From Escallonia rubra (Eukaryota > Streptophyta > Magnoliopsida > Escalloniales > Escalloniaceae), in contig JAVXUO010003174.1 in the NCBI GenBank assembly GCA_033065855.1, positions 1 to 64,000 on the forward strand: a stretch of DNA of 64,000 bases. Direction: 5' to 3'. This document shows positions 48,166-62,634 of the stretch, in pieces (position 1 is the stretch's first letter; each line of letters starts with the position of its first letter). The notes beneath the pieces are model-generated. The model saw nothing but the letters and a program-made list of their open reading frames with translations, did not search any database and was not told the origin of the DNA. The position numbers were made by a program, and so were the translations under genes.

Positions 48166-50702
48166 ATGGACAGCATTGAGCACAGGATGGTGACCGTCAA
48201 CGGCATAACCATGCACGTTGCCGAAAAGGGTAAGGGGGGGCCGGTGGTGCTCTTCCTTCACGGCTTCCCGGAGACATGGTTCGCCTGGCGCCACCAGATC
48301 CTCGCCTCCGCTGCCCTGGGCTACCATGCCGTCGCCCCCGACCTGCGCGGCTACGGTGACACCGACGCGCCTCCTTCCGCCGCCAGCTACTCCTGCTTTC
48401 ATGCAGTGGGCGACCTCATCGGGCTGATTGACCTGCTGGGGGTCGAGCAGGTGTTCCTTGTGGCGCATGACTGGGGCGCGCTGATCGGGTGGTACCTGTG
48501 CTTGTTCCGGCCGGACAGGGTGAAGGCGTTCGTGTGCCTCACGGTTCCTTTCAGGCCGAGGCATCCGAAGATGAAGCCTGTGGAGACCATGCGGGCTTAT
48601 TTTGGAGATGACTACTACATTTGCAGATTTCAGGTTTGCTTTTCTGTAAAGTAGTGTTTTTCTTTGTTAGCGTTTGATTGTAGGTTTCTCTTGTCTGTCA
48701 CATTTTCAGATAACAAAAGAGTATGTCTTGGAACTAAATTGGAAAACGTTACAATTAGCTACGACAAATCACTCTCTCTTTTCCAACTTGGGCAGGCACT
48801 TTTCCTGTCATTTTTGTAGTAATGCTACTCGGTCTTGACTCGTGACTTCTATCTTAATCTCTGACTATTGGCTCGTTATTACTAAAATATTTGAAGTTAC
48901 TGGAATCAATATTATTAATTGCATGAAGCGTGGCAAGATCATTTTGAACTCAAAATCTGAGTAACTAGAAAAAAATAGTATTACTTGTCTATGCTAGTGT
49001 GTGCATGTCAAAGGTGCGGGAATCGGGAGCTCAGGGGGCTCAGATGTAAGTGGTCGCCTTGTAGGTCTTCAAGAAAAATAATATTCTCTGCCGGTTGAAT
49101 CAGAACCTTACGGTTTCGCCATTTTTAGCACCCAAAAAAAAAAAGGCTAGTGTGCATGTGTGGGTGTGAGTGTATATGAGAGAGAGATTTTAGCTTGGAT
49201 GTGGGTGTTCACTAGTTCCGCTAGTATGTTGTCTTGTCGGCGGTTTGTGCCAAGAATTTTTGGCTGGATAGAGGGAGGCGGCCATTGTGTTGGATCGATG
49301 GAAGCAGCCATTGTCTGTACTGGCACCTCATGTACAACCGCGCATTGCAAAAAAGGTCACCTCATGTACACCTCACAAGTTCTACAGTCTTAAGAGCGCC
49401 CATAATACCATCAATCAGCTTGATCATTTTGGCAATCCATTATTGACAGCTTGCAAACAAGTCATATATCATGCTCATCTTGCCCCCTCAAATCATGGGA
49501 CTATAAGGGCATTTGAGGCAAGATAATGATTGAAGTACTGTACTTCAACGAAGCAATTTATTCCCAATTGATGGTGCAGTAAATGCCCTTCTGGTATGGT
49601 TGGTGCTTCTAATAAAGTTTCTCTAATCATAGAGTTCAAAAAGGGCAAAAAAAAAGAAAGATTTGACTTATTAGTTAGAAGTGAAGATGTTTCCAGTTAT
49701 ACTTCCTGAACTAGCTAGATGCTTGTTTTGATCATTCATCACATAAAACAAGGCATTTAACTCCAACTTCTGGAAAAAGTTAACGCCTGTAAGCGAACAA
49801 AATTGAACATGTGTTGTATATATTCTGTTGTTGGCAGAACTTAAAAATCTGCTTTGCTATTATGTTGCAGGAACATGGAGCCATTGAAGCTGAGATTGCA
49901 AACTATGACACTGCTGAAGTGCTCAAGAAAATTCTTGCAGATCGTAAACCAGGCCCTCCCTGCTTGCCAAAAGGAAGTCCATTTGGGAAAACCACCGATG
50001 CTCCTCTCCCATTGCCAACATGGATTTCGGAAGATGACGTCAAGCATTTTGCTCAAAACTTTGAGAAAAATGGCTTCACCGGAGGCTTGAACTATTACCG
50101 AGCATTGGATTTGTAAGTACTTTCCATAAAAGTGGTGACTTGCACTTCTGACTCCTTGAGGTACACCAATGGCGTCAAATGTAACTCCATTTCGGGCCAA
50201 TTTTGGCGTTCCTAGTTCACACTTTTTCACATAACCATTTATAGGTAGTTTCAGTAACCACCTAAAAGTTGCAACTTCAGAGTTCCACCTTTTGATCATA
50301 TAAGTAACCAAATGCTGCTAAACAGCGTTGCAACTTCAGCAGCAGAATGTCATTTCGTTGACAACTTAGACTCGATACATATTCTATCGTCTACTTTATA
50401 TCGGTGTCATGATTTTTACTTCGATCTTACTGTAATTAAGCTTGTGTTGTTGCAGAAATTGGGAGCTTACAGCCCCATGGACAGGAGCACAGGTGAAAGT
50501 GCCGGTTAAATTTGTGGTCGGGGATCTAGACATGACTTACACTACTCCAGGGGTGAAGGAATATGTACACAATGGTGGCTTCAAGAAGGACGTGCCCTTA
50601 CTGGAAGACGTCGTCGTAATGGAAGGAGTGGGCCATTTCATCAACCAAGAAAGAGCCGAGGAAATCAACGCCCACATCCACGATTTCATCAAGAAGTTTT
50701 GA
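48166..50702 (+). CDS. Soluble epoxide hydrolase (alpha/beta-hydrolase fold), 3 exons
   Basis: Exons 48166-48633, 49871-50112 and 50456-50702 give 318 residues, the usual length of plant soluble epoxide hydrolases. They hydrolyse fatty-acid epoxides (cutin and oxylipin metabolism) and other epoxides to diols in the cytosol. The catalytic set is complete: oxyanion-hole HGFPE (32-36), nucleophile D102 in HDWGA, ring-opening tyrosines probably Y151 and Y232, acid D262 in GDLDMTY and H297 in GVGHFINQE. The spacing matches potato StEH1 shifted by three residues, as I recall that enzyme. The exon 2 donor is TT|GTAAGT, rebuilding Leu-Asn across the junction. Exon 1 is much more GC-rich (many codons ending in G or C) than exons 2 and 3. 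Intron 1 holds a SINE-like and a Tourist-like insertion. Confidence 0.95.
49009..49145 (+). mobile_element. SINE-like insertion in intron 1 of the epoxide hydrolase gene
   Basis: A 137-bp segment ends in a short poly-A. It is flanked by GCTAGTGTGTGCATGT (48993-49008) and GCTAGTGTGCATGT (49146-49159), an almost perfect target duplication differing by one TG. GGTTGAATCAG near 49094 is a weak B-box match; no good A box was found. Confidence 0.5.
49394..49609. mobile_element. 216-bp Tourist-like MITE in intron 1 of the epoxide hydrolase gene
   Basis: The ends GAGCGCCCATAATACCA and, reversed, GAAGCACCAACCATACCA are similar, and TAA lies on both sides (49391-49393, 49610-49612). Size and target fit a PIF/Harbinger MITE; the imperfect ends keep the confidence moderate. 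Confidence 0.5.
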
Positions 50703-53054
50703 GCGTCTCCTTAATTAAGCTGCATTTTACTTTTGCACCTTCTTAGTAGCAAGTCCATGTTGATAAGTTCTTGGTTCTGAATATCCCGATTGTAAGTGAC
50801 CAAGAACAGCACGTAGGATTTCCGGCAAAAATATCTCAAAGTTCTTTCATCAGTGAAAGAAGATGTGTTGGTTGTGTCCTGCTTTGCTTTTACTTCGCAA
50901 GCTGCTTGTGTGATACTCAGCTCTGTGGAAGTTTTCAAGGTTCATATGAATGATTTCCAAGTCATCGTGCACATTTTTGTTTTTGCAAAGTTATCAATTC
51001 CTAACCGGAGATTGTACCGGTCTGTCTATTGTAATTGTAATTATCGGGCATCGACAAGATTGGTGCCTCTTGTGGATGCATCGGTAAGATTGTCCACAAT
51101 GATGACTTCTCTCTTATACTTAAGTCAGAGCGCAACTACAGAATAATAACTCTGAAAAAGACACAATATGTATCTGTATGTGTGTAATTGTCCCATACCT
51201 GGAGGTAGTGGTAGGAAGACGAATCCTAGTAGGACTGGGTTATGAACAAATCTAATCAGGATTGTATTAGGATCCTAGAGGATCATGTGTCTATCTCGGA
51301 TGATAGAGTTAGAATCCTGATAAGATAATTATTAATCTCCCAGTTTGATTAGGATTGCCGGGTATTCCTCAATTATTGAGAGTTATATTATAGTTATATC
51401 ACTGCACTTAGAAGTTGCCAAAGAGGTGCATACGGCGGACGGAAGGGCACAAGCTACTACACAGTCTAAAGGGAAGGAAACAGCTGCGCAGACTAGCAAA
51501 CCTGGGGGTGGAACAACTGGAAACATGGGTGCCCCCCTCACCCCCAACTGGAAACATTTGCTTTGAGTGAATGCATCATTCTGAGTGCTACTAATCGGTT
51601 CGGTAGGGTTTTACTAGGGTTTTTCTTGCGTCTCGTGCAATGTCAAAGACAACTGCCCTGTTTAAACTGGGTAATACTAATTCTATATCAGCTGCCATTG
51701 CCACTTCATCTCTTCGTCAGATGCTAACAAGTTTTCGGCAAAACTTTGTCCATTTACTTCCTTCAGACCTTACTCGGCGACTTGTTATATAGGGTTTGTT
51801 CACTGGTTGGTTGTGGTTAAGAAATTATTTCACTTGCAAAATAAGGCAGGAAGGTAGCCCGGAATGCCTTTGAATCCAAATGGGAGGAGGTTGGGCTTAA
51901 TTCACCACGAGTAGCTCAGGGTTGGCTGGATCCTGGATCCAATGTTATTTCCCTTTCGACGTACACATTTTAGTTTCCTAGATCATGGCATGACCTAATG
52001 GGAAAGGAGGAAATAAACTATGAATCAAAATCAGCACCATTTGAAACCCTTTAAACTTTTAGCTTATTAGACAGGTTTAACTGCCCGAGATGATTCTTTC
52101 GCAGTGGCACGGAAATTGGCCTGAAGTATTCTCCTGAGATGTCTTTAAGAACGGACTGAAGTGGATTGTGGCGAAGGGAAGTTATCAAATACTAGCAAGA
52201 TAAATTCTCAGAAATAAAGGACTTAGAAAAACTTTCACGTGTTTCTCAATATGAGATGAGCATCACAGTGACAGAGGAGGCCATTTATTCCAAACGAAGG
52301 GCGTTGAGATGTTGTTAAACTTCAGCGTATTGTAAGGACAGAAGTTTTAAACACTATTTTAGCTATACCCATTTCTCAATGGGGGTTCAAAGATAAGCTT
52401 ATATAGGGTTCATCAAGTTCAGGAACTTACTCAGATCAATCTGTCGAACACAAAGTTTCGGAAGACCCTTCTGAGCAAGTCGGCACTGCCATTCATTTAG
52501 GAGAAAACTTGAAGGCAACTGCGGAAGCTTCCCATCCCTCTTAAAATTATCATATATATTTTTGCGACAAACATGTTTAGATAGGCTACCTAGCAAAAAA
52601 ATGACTTCTACGCTGGAAATAAGGGTCAAATGCTGATTGTGGCTATGAAGAAACCGTGAGTATATGTTGTTGGATTACCCTATGCTGCATATGGTATGGC
52701 TTGGATCCTTCGTCAGCTTTAAATATTAATACAATGATACCCCTTCATTTCTCCGATGGATCTCTAGTTGGCTCTTGAAACCCCTCTTCAAAAAGGAACC
52801 TTTTATGTAAGGGATAGTCCTTATTTGCTGTTATTTGTGACGCCTTTGGATGAGGATTAAAATTATTTTTCAAAGAGTCTAATTCCCAGCCTTACATGAT
52901 TATTCTATTCACAGAAGGCATGGGTACTGATCCCTTTAAGTTGTGGCTGGATAAGGAAAACTAGAGCAAGTCAAATCTACTCTCCTACAGAGTTAATTTT
53001 GTTTGAGTTTGAGGATAGATCTCTTCTCCCTAATACCCGTCCAGAACCAAAGTC
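50703..53054. other. Epoxide hydrolase 3' flank and intergenic DNA
   Basis: About 51200-51370 repeats short AGGATT/AATCCT phrases (GATTGTATTAGGATCCTAG and relatives), a style seen in some plant LTRs, but no paired LTR, primer site or gag/pol is present. No gene found. Confidence 0.45.
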
Positions 53055-54150
53055 TTTTTTTTTTTTTATTTTATGATAAGAGAATTGCATAGATAATTAA
53101 AGGAAGTTCACAGTACGAGCCCGGCCTTATTGCTATACAACAGATATGAAAACGTCAAGTCAGATATAACTATAGACCAGCATAGAAAAGTAATCCCAAA
53201 CTATACAAGGACAACACTTTAGCATCACAGTCTGTCCATCACCCAGTCTTGGTAAACCTGTATCCGAGCATGGCAAGCATAAAGAGCTAATGAACGTGCT
53301 TCCTTCAAAAGGTTTGGATTGGCCCTGTACATACTGTAGTGGTGGAAATTATTCAGCAGGTGACATATATCATAGAGAATAGGTGTCACCGTATCCACAA
53401 TATCCTCAGATTCCGTCATTTGAGAGAAGGAAAGAAGAGTCTGTTAGCACGTTTATATGAAAAATTTTATTTTTTAGAGCCCATGTTGAAGCAAATAATA
53501 AGCTAATGTGATAAATCAGAAAGATTGTCCGACGAAGAGGTAGAAAAAGAGGCCGAGGCACATCGTGTTGCGAGATGATAGCACGACACCCCGATTCCTG
53601 CACGAAGCCGGATGGAATCAAAAACTGTATGTATGTACATGGTAATCATCTTGGGATGTATGCACTGACAAGGAGATGTATGGATGACCGAAGCTTCTGG
53701 GTTAAGAGAGAAGATCCTATTGAGAGTCGTGGGTGAACAATCTGGTTGTGGCAACTGTCTTGGGGAGCTAGGTAGTCTCTCAGAGAAATGAGAGATAATA
53801 CTAGTTAAGAGTTGTATTTGGTTTATGGCTAAGGTCGGGTTGAAAGGTATTTGGTTAAAAACGACATTGTTCATGTGGGTCCAAATAGTCCAAAGGGTAG
53901 TGAAAAAGTAAACAACGGCAAGCCATTATCTTCCTCGTCCGTTGCCAGGATTAATCCAAGCAATAAGTAGACTTTCTGAAACTCCAAATTGTTGTGCTCT
54001 TTTAACTTTTAAAGCAAATTTTATGGTGGTGGGTATATCGTTATGTTATATTCTAAAAGAAAACAGGGAACTTTGGTGGCCTCGGGGAAGCATATATCTA
54101 GAGATTGATCTTCGCTTGTTTTTCTGGACCAGATAAAAGAGTTGCCTCAA
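53055..54150 (-). mobile_element. 5'-truncated LINE (zf-RVT and RNase H part)
   Basis: The minus strand reads LWTIWTHMNNVVFNQIPF (end of zf-RVT), then GIGVSCYHLATRCASASF and the C-terminal NPNLLKEARSLALYA pattern of a LINE RNase H domain, across frames with stops. A T13 run at 53055-53067 is the poly-A tail on the minus strand. Only the last kilobase of a LINE remains, as expected for incomplete reverse transcription. Confidence 0.7.
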
Positions 54151-55009
54151 TCAAAGAACCTCACGGCCCAGATTAGCATTGCATAACCCCCCCAGTTGAC
54201 TTAATTCATTGCCATTAACAACAGACCACAAATACCAAGCATGTTTAATTTGCACTGCCAAGCTTATTTCTTCAGGTTGTGTGGTACCACTTAAGCGTTA
54301 CTCTTGGAGACAGAGAGATGCAAGCGCAGTAGGCTTTCCCAGTGATCTAGACTTCGATTGAACCCATCAACCGTAGGTGTACTATGTTTTCGATAATGAA
54401 GTTCATAAAGTATAAAGTGCCCAAAAAAAAAAAAAAGGGCAAGTTCAACCGTTCTTCAAATACTACGCCACTCCCAACTCCCACAGACGCGAGCTAGCAC
54501 ACCCATAACCAACCTCCTTCCAATCGCTCTGTGAGAAGCAATCCAAAATCAATCATCACCACCACCCCCCGAACACCAAACAACAATATCCCATTCACAA
54601 CCCATTAAAGTATATCCCAAGCACTCCTAATTATCAATCAATCTCCACTTCAACAACACACTGGCCTAAATACCAATGCCAAAACCAAAACCAAGGGCCG
54701 TTGTCCTTCAGTTAGAATAATTAAATATAACCAAGCGCCAGTGGCAAATAGCAACCGCCCAGAGGGGCAACCTCCACAAATGCAGGCAATTATAAAAGCA
54801 ATCATGAAAATTCTAAACACACCATTTGTAACAGAACCGTCTGAACGTAACAAAACATATTAATTTGTTGCAAAACTGGAGAGCTGCAGGTGTCTTAAGG
54901 GCCATTAACGAATCCAAGCTACTACAAGGGCAATAAAACCACATTCTTTCCTATGGGTTCCAAAACCTCGGACTGCCACAAAACAAACCAGAGACCAAAG
55001 TGGACAAAA
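54151..55009. other. 3' flank of the eL18 gene
   Basis: Non-coding; an A14 run at about 54422-54435 could be another retroelement tail. Otherwise nothing seen. Confidence 0.45.
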
Positions 55010-57548
<2,539 letters not shown>

Positions 57549-57842
57549 GGATGAGAGCTGGTGTTGCAGGTTCTCTTGACGGCTGGGGAGAGGGGGGAGG
57601 GGGGATTCGGCTACTTGAACAAAATGAAGAGGGTATTAGGGTTTTTAGAGGGAGAGACTTTAGGGGTTGCGTGGTGTTTACTTGGGCTGGGCTATTAGGG
57701 TCTTAGCTAAGATCCAAGCCCGGCCTTATCGTAGACTGGGCCGAATGGTTTACGTGGGCTAAGCCTACTTGATTATTTGGAATCTGAAAATTAAAAAAAC
57801 CAAAACGGGTTTTCTGCTCAATCATTTTTGGGAAAATTAGTT
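57549..57842 (-). promoter_or_regulatory. eL18 promoter with telo box and site II motifs
   Basis: Plus-strand TTAGGGTTTT (57635-57644) is a telo box (AAACCCTAA) on the gene's strand. Four TGGGCY site II motifs lie upstream: 57683-57688, 57688-57693, 57737-57742 and 57755-57760. A telo box with site II elements is the known signature of plant ribosomal-protein gene promoters, which respond to TCP factors and growth. A GA-rich tract (57518-57544) overlaps the start of intron 1 next to the ATG. Confidence 0.75.
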
Positions 57843-59439
57843 TTGAGGAGTTTTGGGATTAAAACTTAGTGAAGGGTGGGTTTCTTTTGAAAAGTTTTGA
57901 AAAAATTGAGTGACTTTTCAAATTTTCTAAACAAGGGGTAGACTTAGAAAAAAAATGAGTTTTTTGAAAGCAATTAATTTGGTCTTCCAAAATTACCCCT
58001 CCCCCCAAAATCATTGACCTAGTTCTAATACAAATTGTTTTCTGCAAGAATACAAGTACGGTTATGCGAAGATGCTTGTCAGTTTGTGCAGATTTTCAAG
58101 TCGTTACTTCTCTTACAATTGTTTGTATTTTCTCTTTGAATGATTAAAAGAATCCATTTTGTTAATGCTTATTCTTGATGTTTATGCTCATTTGTAGTCA
58201 AAAAATTCCTCTAAGTTTCTTGGGTATAATTAGTTGTTGACTGCATCAGCTTCTTTAGATTATGAGTCTTTTATGCAATCTTTAAAGATCTAATTTTCAA
58301 GATCTAAAGAATTTAAGAGCCATTGGATGGTAATGCTACTTTTGAATGTGTGAACTTAGTGATGGGGAACTCATTTAACAGTCTCCATTAAGGTTCTTGC
58401 AACTCTTGTTTCATTCATGGAGTAAATTTAGACAAAAAGACACTTCTTAGTCTCAGCATAAATGGAAAAGCCCATGTTCCAAGTTCTTGCCATTCATTTC
58501 TTGATACATAAAAATTAAATTTTATAATGTCCTCTCTCGACTTAAGTTCTGAAGGTCTTCTAGGTATATTAATTTTTTTTAAGGTGCTAATATTATGAGT
58601 TAATTGTAGCCTAATATTAAACAAATACCCAATTTCAAATGGAAAAGAGGTTAAAATAGTGCTCAGTTAGAAATAAATTTCTCGCCTGCATCAATACATG
58701 AAGGTGGAGAATGGTCATTAAGGACCTTACCTTTACCATTGCCATTCAATAAATTTGACCGTCTTCCATAAAAGAGGTATAAACTATTGACAGTGCAAAG
58801 GATGTGTACAATTGATATGTGCTTTTTTCTTTAAAAAAGTTAGTTCTATCATTAGGGTTCACTAAATTTAATACTTGTTTTACCCTTGTGATTTTTGGAA
58901 TTTCATTTACTCTTGTGCCTGCACTAGCTTGTGAGAGGATTCTGCAAGTTTTTAACATCTATCATCATACATCGTTATATTTCCTCATGAATCATAGTAA
59001 AGAAAAGAATTTACCGTTGATTTTTGAATATGTTCAGTCAAAGCATTAGTTATGCTTATAACCACGAGTGAGCCATATATATATTGTTCACAACATATCT
59101 TGGCTACACCTATAGGCCCACTGGGGTCCCAATTCTCATGACATGTCAGCACATTCAACGGTCAACTTTTCAACGCTCGCAGGCCGGTCAAGGCGTCACA
59201 TAATCAAGTCACGTGTATTTTTCCCTTTGTGAAGCAACCTTGGTGTGCCTTCCCCCTTAAGGGGGTTGGCCACCTTGGGGGGTCGGCCACTTACCTTGAC
59301 GACCGACTACCATCATTCGCGGTCCCGCGCCGTAGTCGCGAGGACCGTCGCTCATCGCCGCGCTCCGTCATCGCGACGACTATCGCTCACCGCCGCGTGC
59401 CGTCCATGCAACGCTCACCGTCGCCCATGTCCGCACGAC

Positions 59440-59700
59440 AGCTCCGCGACTCCCGTCGCCCGCGTGCCAACTCCGCGACTCTCGTCGCCCTTCGTCATCT
59501 CCGAGAACTTCGTCGCCTGCGTCCGCGCGATAGCTCCCCGACTCTCGTTGCCTGCGTGCCGTCTCTGTGACTCCCGTCGCCCGCGCACCAACTCCGCGCC
59601 TCTCCTCACCCACGCGCCAGCTCCGCGACTTCCCTCGCCTGTGCACTGTCTCTATAACCTTCGTCGCCCGCGTCCGCATGATAACTCCACGACTCCAGCC
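59440..59700. repeat. 29-bp GC-rich minisatellite
   Basis: Units of the form (G/A)CTCCGCGACT(C/T)(C/T)CGTCGCC recur at about 59443, 59471, 59532, 59561, 59590, 59619 and 59648, mostly 29 bases apart, with variation. Because 29 is not a multiple of three, the open frames across it are not evidence of protein. Confidence 0.75.
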
Positions 59701-59889
59701 GACGGCCGTGCCCGCGCACTCTACAGTGCTCACTCAGCACCAGTGGTCGCATGACGCTCGTTGTCGCCCGCGCGTCGTCGTCGGGACAACCGTCACTCGC
59801 GGCCGTGCATTGTCATCTGGATACCGTCTTCGCGACATCTATCAACTACATGCTCTTTATCACTCATCACCGCGCCCATGCGCCGCGCA

Positions 59890-60040
59890 CTTTCATGACG
59901 TGTCCCGGCATCAGGTATCGTCCCGCGACACTCGTCGCCGCTCTCGTGCGCCATTCTCATGATACGTGCCCCGTCACCAAGTATTGTCTCGCGACGGTCG
60001 TCGCCGCGCTCATGCGCCACAATCATGTTATGTGCTTCCG
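59890..60040. repeat. About 64-bp tandem repeat, 2-3 copies
   Basis: Blocks beginning CATGACGTGTCCC, CATGATACGTGCCCC and CATGTTATGTGC are spaced by about 64 bases and share CTCGCGACxxTCGTCGCCG-type centres. Confidence 0.6.
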
Positions 60041-60400
60041 GGGGGCTCCGGCACAAAGACCCCTCGCAGCGGGATGGACTCACAACATTAAAGTCATCAC
60101 CGCCACGGGATGGGCTCACAACCTTAAAGCCACCGTCGGCACAATCACGAGGGGGTCCGGCACGAGGACCCCTCGCAGCGGGATGGACTCATAACCTTAA
60201 AGTCATCGCCGCCACGGGATGGACTCACAACCTTAAAGCCATCGCTGTCACAATCACGGGGGGCTCCGGCACGAGGACCCCTCGCAGCGGGATGGACTCA
60301 CAACCTTAAAGTCATCGCCGCCACGAGATGGGCTCACAACCTTAAAGCCATCGCCGTCACAATCACGGGGGGCTCCGGCACGAGGACCCCTCGCCACGAA
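60041..60400. repeat. About 110-bp tandem repeat, three copies plus a partial
   Basis: GGGG(G)CTCCGGCACGAGGACC recurs at about 60041, 60151, 60260 and 60369. Each unit holds two copies of a roughly 37-bp half-unit, CGGGATGGACTCACAACCTT then AAAG. Copies are very similar, so the array is recent or homogenised. Confidence 0.88.
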
Positions 60401-60774
60401 CTTTGAGCACTGAGCTGCGAGCATGTCCACTCATGTTACCATTGATCGTCGACACCATCAGGGCAATGACCCCCGGGTCACTTCGGGACGGGAGCAGGTC
60501 CTTGAAGGGCATCGCGCCTAGTCCACCTGGCAGTTGGCTACAGGGGCAACCCTCGCCGCTGTCAGGTTCTTGACGCATCTTGTAGGATTCAGTAAGGGCT
60601 TGGACCGGTGGCTGGGGCAACGGGCTACTCTGATCATGCTACCGCGGTGTGGTCAGTCTCCTCAAACAGGCAGAGAGATGCTGCAAGGGCAGGGCAACAC
60701 GAACTCGGGGACTGGCAGTCCAACGGAGAATCAGTACTTCGGACCCCCTGGTGACGTGTCACTCCCAGGGGACG

Positions 60775-61159
60775 ACACGTGTGAGCTGATGACACATGCA
60801 CTTCTTTGCATATAAATAATGGACTTTGGAGCTCATTAAGGGGACTTCTCTCTCATTTGACATTTTTACTTTCTCTCTTTAAAAAGCCTATTCTCTCTGG
60901 AATTCTAGTGAGAGAAACATATTTGAACTCCTGACATCAGACCCTTGACGCTGCACCACTGACTTGGACTGTCGACTGCCGGCCCTGCTCGTCGTCGCCT
61001 TGCCTGCGCGGCACTGCCAGTCCTCGCGACCTGTCTGGAGAGTCTTGCTCTCAGCCCTTACTCCATCCTTGTTGTCTCTCACTTTGCCTGCTTGGAAACT
61101 GATTCAGACTGCATCCTTTGTGGCACCTCCACGTAGACATGAACCCACTTTCCTTGGCA

Positions 61160-61195
<36 letters not shown>
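60775..61195 (+). promoter_or_regulatory. Promoter-like or LTR-like segment with TATA box
   Basis: CATATAAATAAT at about 60808-60819 is a good TATA box, preceded by a CACGTG (about 60776-60781) and followed by CT-rich leader-like sequence. The layout resembles the downstream part of a plant LTR, but no partner LTR or retroviral-type gene is in the window. A (CA)n tract lies at about 61160-61195. Confidence 0.35.
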
Positions 61196-61197
<2 letters not shown>

Positions 61198-61429
61198 AAA
61201 GACAATTAATCCATCCACCAATCAACATAGATTATATTGACTAAAGCACGAGAACACGTAGAATCTAATTATTTGGGACTTCTTTGTTGTTTTTCTTATG
61301 CCAGTACTTCTTTTGTTTCACTTATTCGTGGTTGACCACTATATAACATACTAGGAAATACTGAAGGATAGGTTTTTCTATCCGGAGAAAGGAAGCTTTT
61401 GCTACTTATCTGTCTGAACTCACAAACAT

Positions 61430-61632
61430 TCATGGCAAGTAATCTAGAGGTGCATGATCCAAATTTCGATGACAGTATCTTGCCCGAAATTGCCCAGAAT
61501 TTAACCTTGTTTATTGCCAAGAATCTAAACGTTTCTGACTGTATGAAATTGGAGGCAAATTTAGTATTGCATCAGTTGGAAGAAAAGAAACGACTTGAAA
61601 ATTTGCACAAATTGACAAGCATCTTCGCATAA
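61430..61632 (+). other. 67-codon open frame of unknown status next to the right inverted repeat
   Basis: A balanced, acidic-to-basic helical peptide (MASNLEVHDPNFDDSILPEI ... KKRLENLHKLTSIFA). Its last 15 codons lie inside the right inverted repeat; the matching place in the left repeat has stops. No family recognised; it may be chance or an exon of a captured gene. Confidence 0.25.
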
Positions 61633-61861
61633 CCGTACTTTTATTCTTATATAAAACGACTGTATTAGAACTTGGTCAATGATTTTGAGGGGAGGGGTAA
61701 TTTTGGAAAACCAGATTAATTGTTTTCAAAAAACCCCATTTTTTTCTAAGTCTACCCCTTGTTCAGAAAATTTAAAAAGTCACCCCACTTTTTCACAACT
61801 TTTCAAAAGAAACCCACCCTTCACTAAGCTTTAATCCTAAAACCCCTCAAAACCTATTTTT

Positions 61862-62634
61862 TTTTTGGTGCATTCAGTACGGAAACAAAAAAATTAAAAC
61901 TACGAAGCCTGCGTGCGCTGGCCACCGTTCGTCATGCACATCCTTAGTCGGATCTTCCAGTAATTTAGGGGAAGGTTTGTCGAGCTTTTGAAGTCCAACG
62001 AGAATCACAACATTAACTTTCGCTAGTTGATCTGCACATGCATTGGTCTCCCGCTACTTAAACTCTATCTTACGGTCCCAATTTTCTTATAAAATATGAG
62101 CAATAGCAATAATTTTCGTCTGGATCCACCATAAAAAATTATGCAATGATCTCAACTGCTTCGAGGTCATTTGGCTCAATCATTTCTCCATAAAAGAACA
62201 AAGGTAGCTCATGTTGCATTTCGTAATTTCTTAGGTTGTGGTGTTAAATCTGGCTCAATTATTTTTTCATAAAAAAAGAGGTAGCGCATGTCGTATTTCA
62301 TAATTTCTTAGATTGTGGTGTTAAATGAGACTAACATAAAAATGTACTTCACCCTTAATAAGGTAGCTTAACTACTAAGATGGTACGCAGTATTTTGGTA
62401 GTAACTTTCACTTAATTTTAACTTTGAATACTCTACGATATATAGAAGTTGCACAAGGTGGGTAGGCAGTGGGACTGTAGGAGTCCATGTAGCTTAATGA
62501 TGTCAATTATCGTGGTTGATCGCTTCCCATGGATTTGGGTATCTCAGAGGATCGTCGTGCTGAAAAACGGGAGGGATATTCAGGATAACCCGTTCTAAGG
62601 GTTTTTGGGTGGGGTTAGGGGAGGATTTGGGAAT
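61862..62634. other. Intergenic DNA, no gene seen
   Basis: Contains a local near-duplication: ATTTCTCCATAAAAGAACAA and ATTTTTTCATAAAAAAAGAG, each followed by GGTAGC and TTTCRTAATTTCTTAGRTTG phrases (about 62180-62245 and 62258-62330). Otherwise unremarkable. Confidence 0.45.

Larger units (their letters stand above)
57843..61861. mobile_element. 4-kb unit with about 280-bp inverted ends
   Basis: 57843-58125 and 61585-61861 are inverted copies of each other at roughly 85% identity by eye; shared phrases include AGTGAAGGGTGGGTTTCTTT, AAGGGGTAGACTTAGAAAAA and TACGGTTATGCGAAGATGCT. This fits a large Mutator-like or foldback element. No transposase is recognised. The middle (59200-60830) is GC-rich and repetitive, and could be a second, nested insertion. 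No clear target duplication was found. Confidence 0.72.

Noticed and set aside
51200..51370. Solo LTR
   Set aside because: The AGGATT-rich style is suggestive, but no terminal TG...CA with flanking 5-bp duplication could be fixed.
59229..60309. Long Arg/Ser-rich open frames in several registers
   Set aside because: They follow GC-rich 29-, 64- and 110-bp repeats that are not multiples of three; several frames are open at once.
60041..60400. CRISPR-like array
   Set aside because: The whole unit repeats; there are no unique spacers, and the window is plant nuclear DNA.
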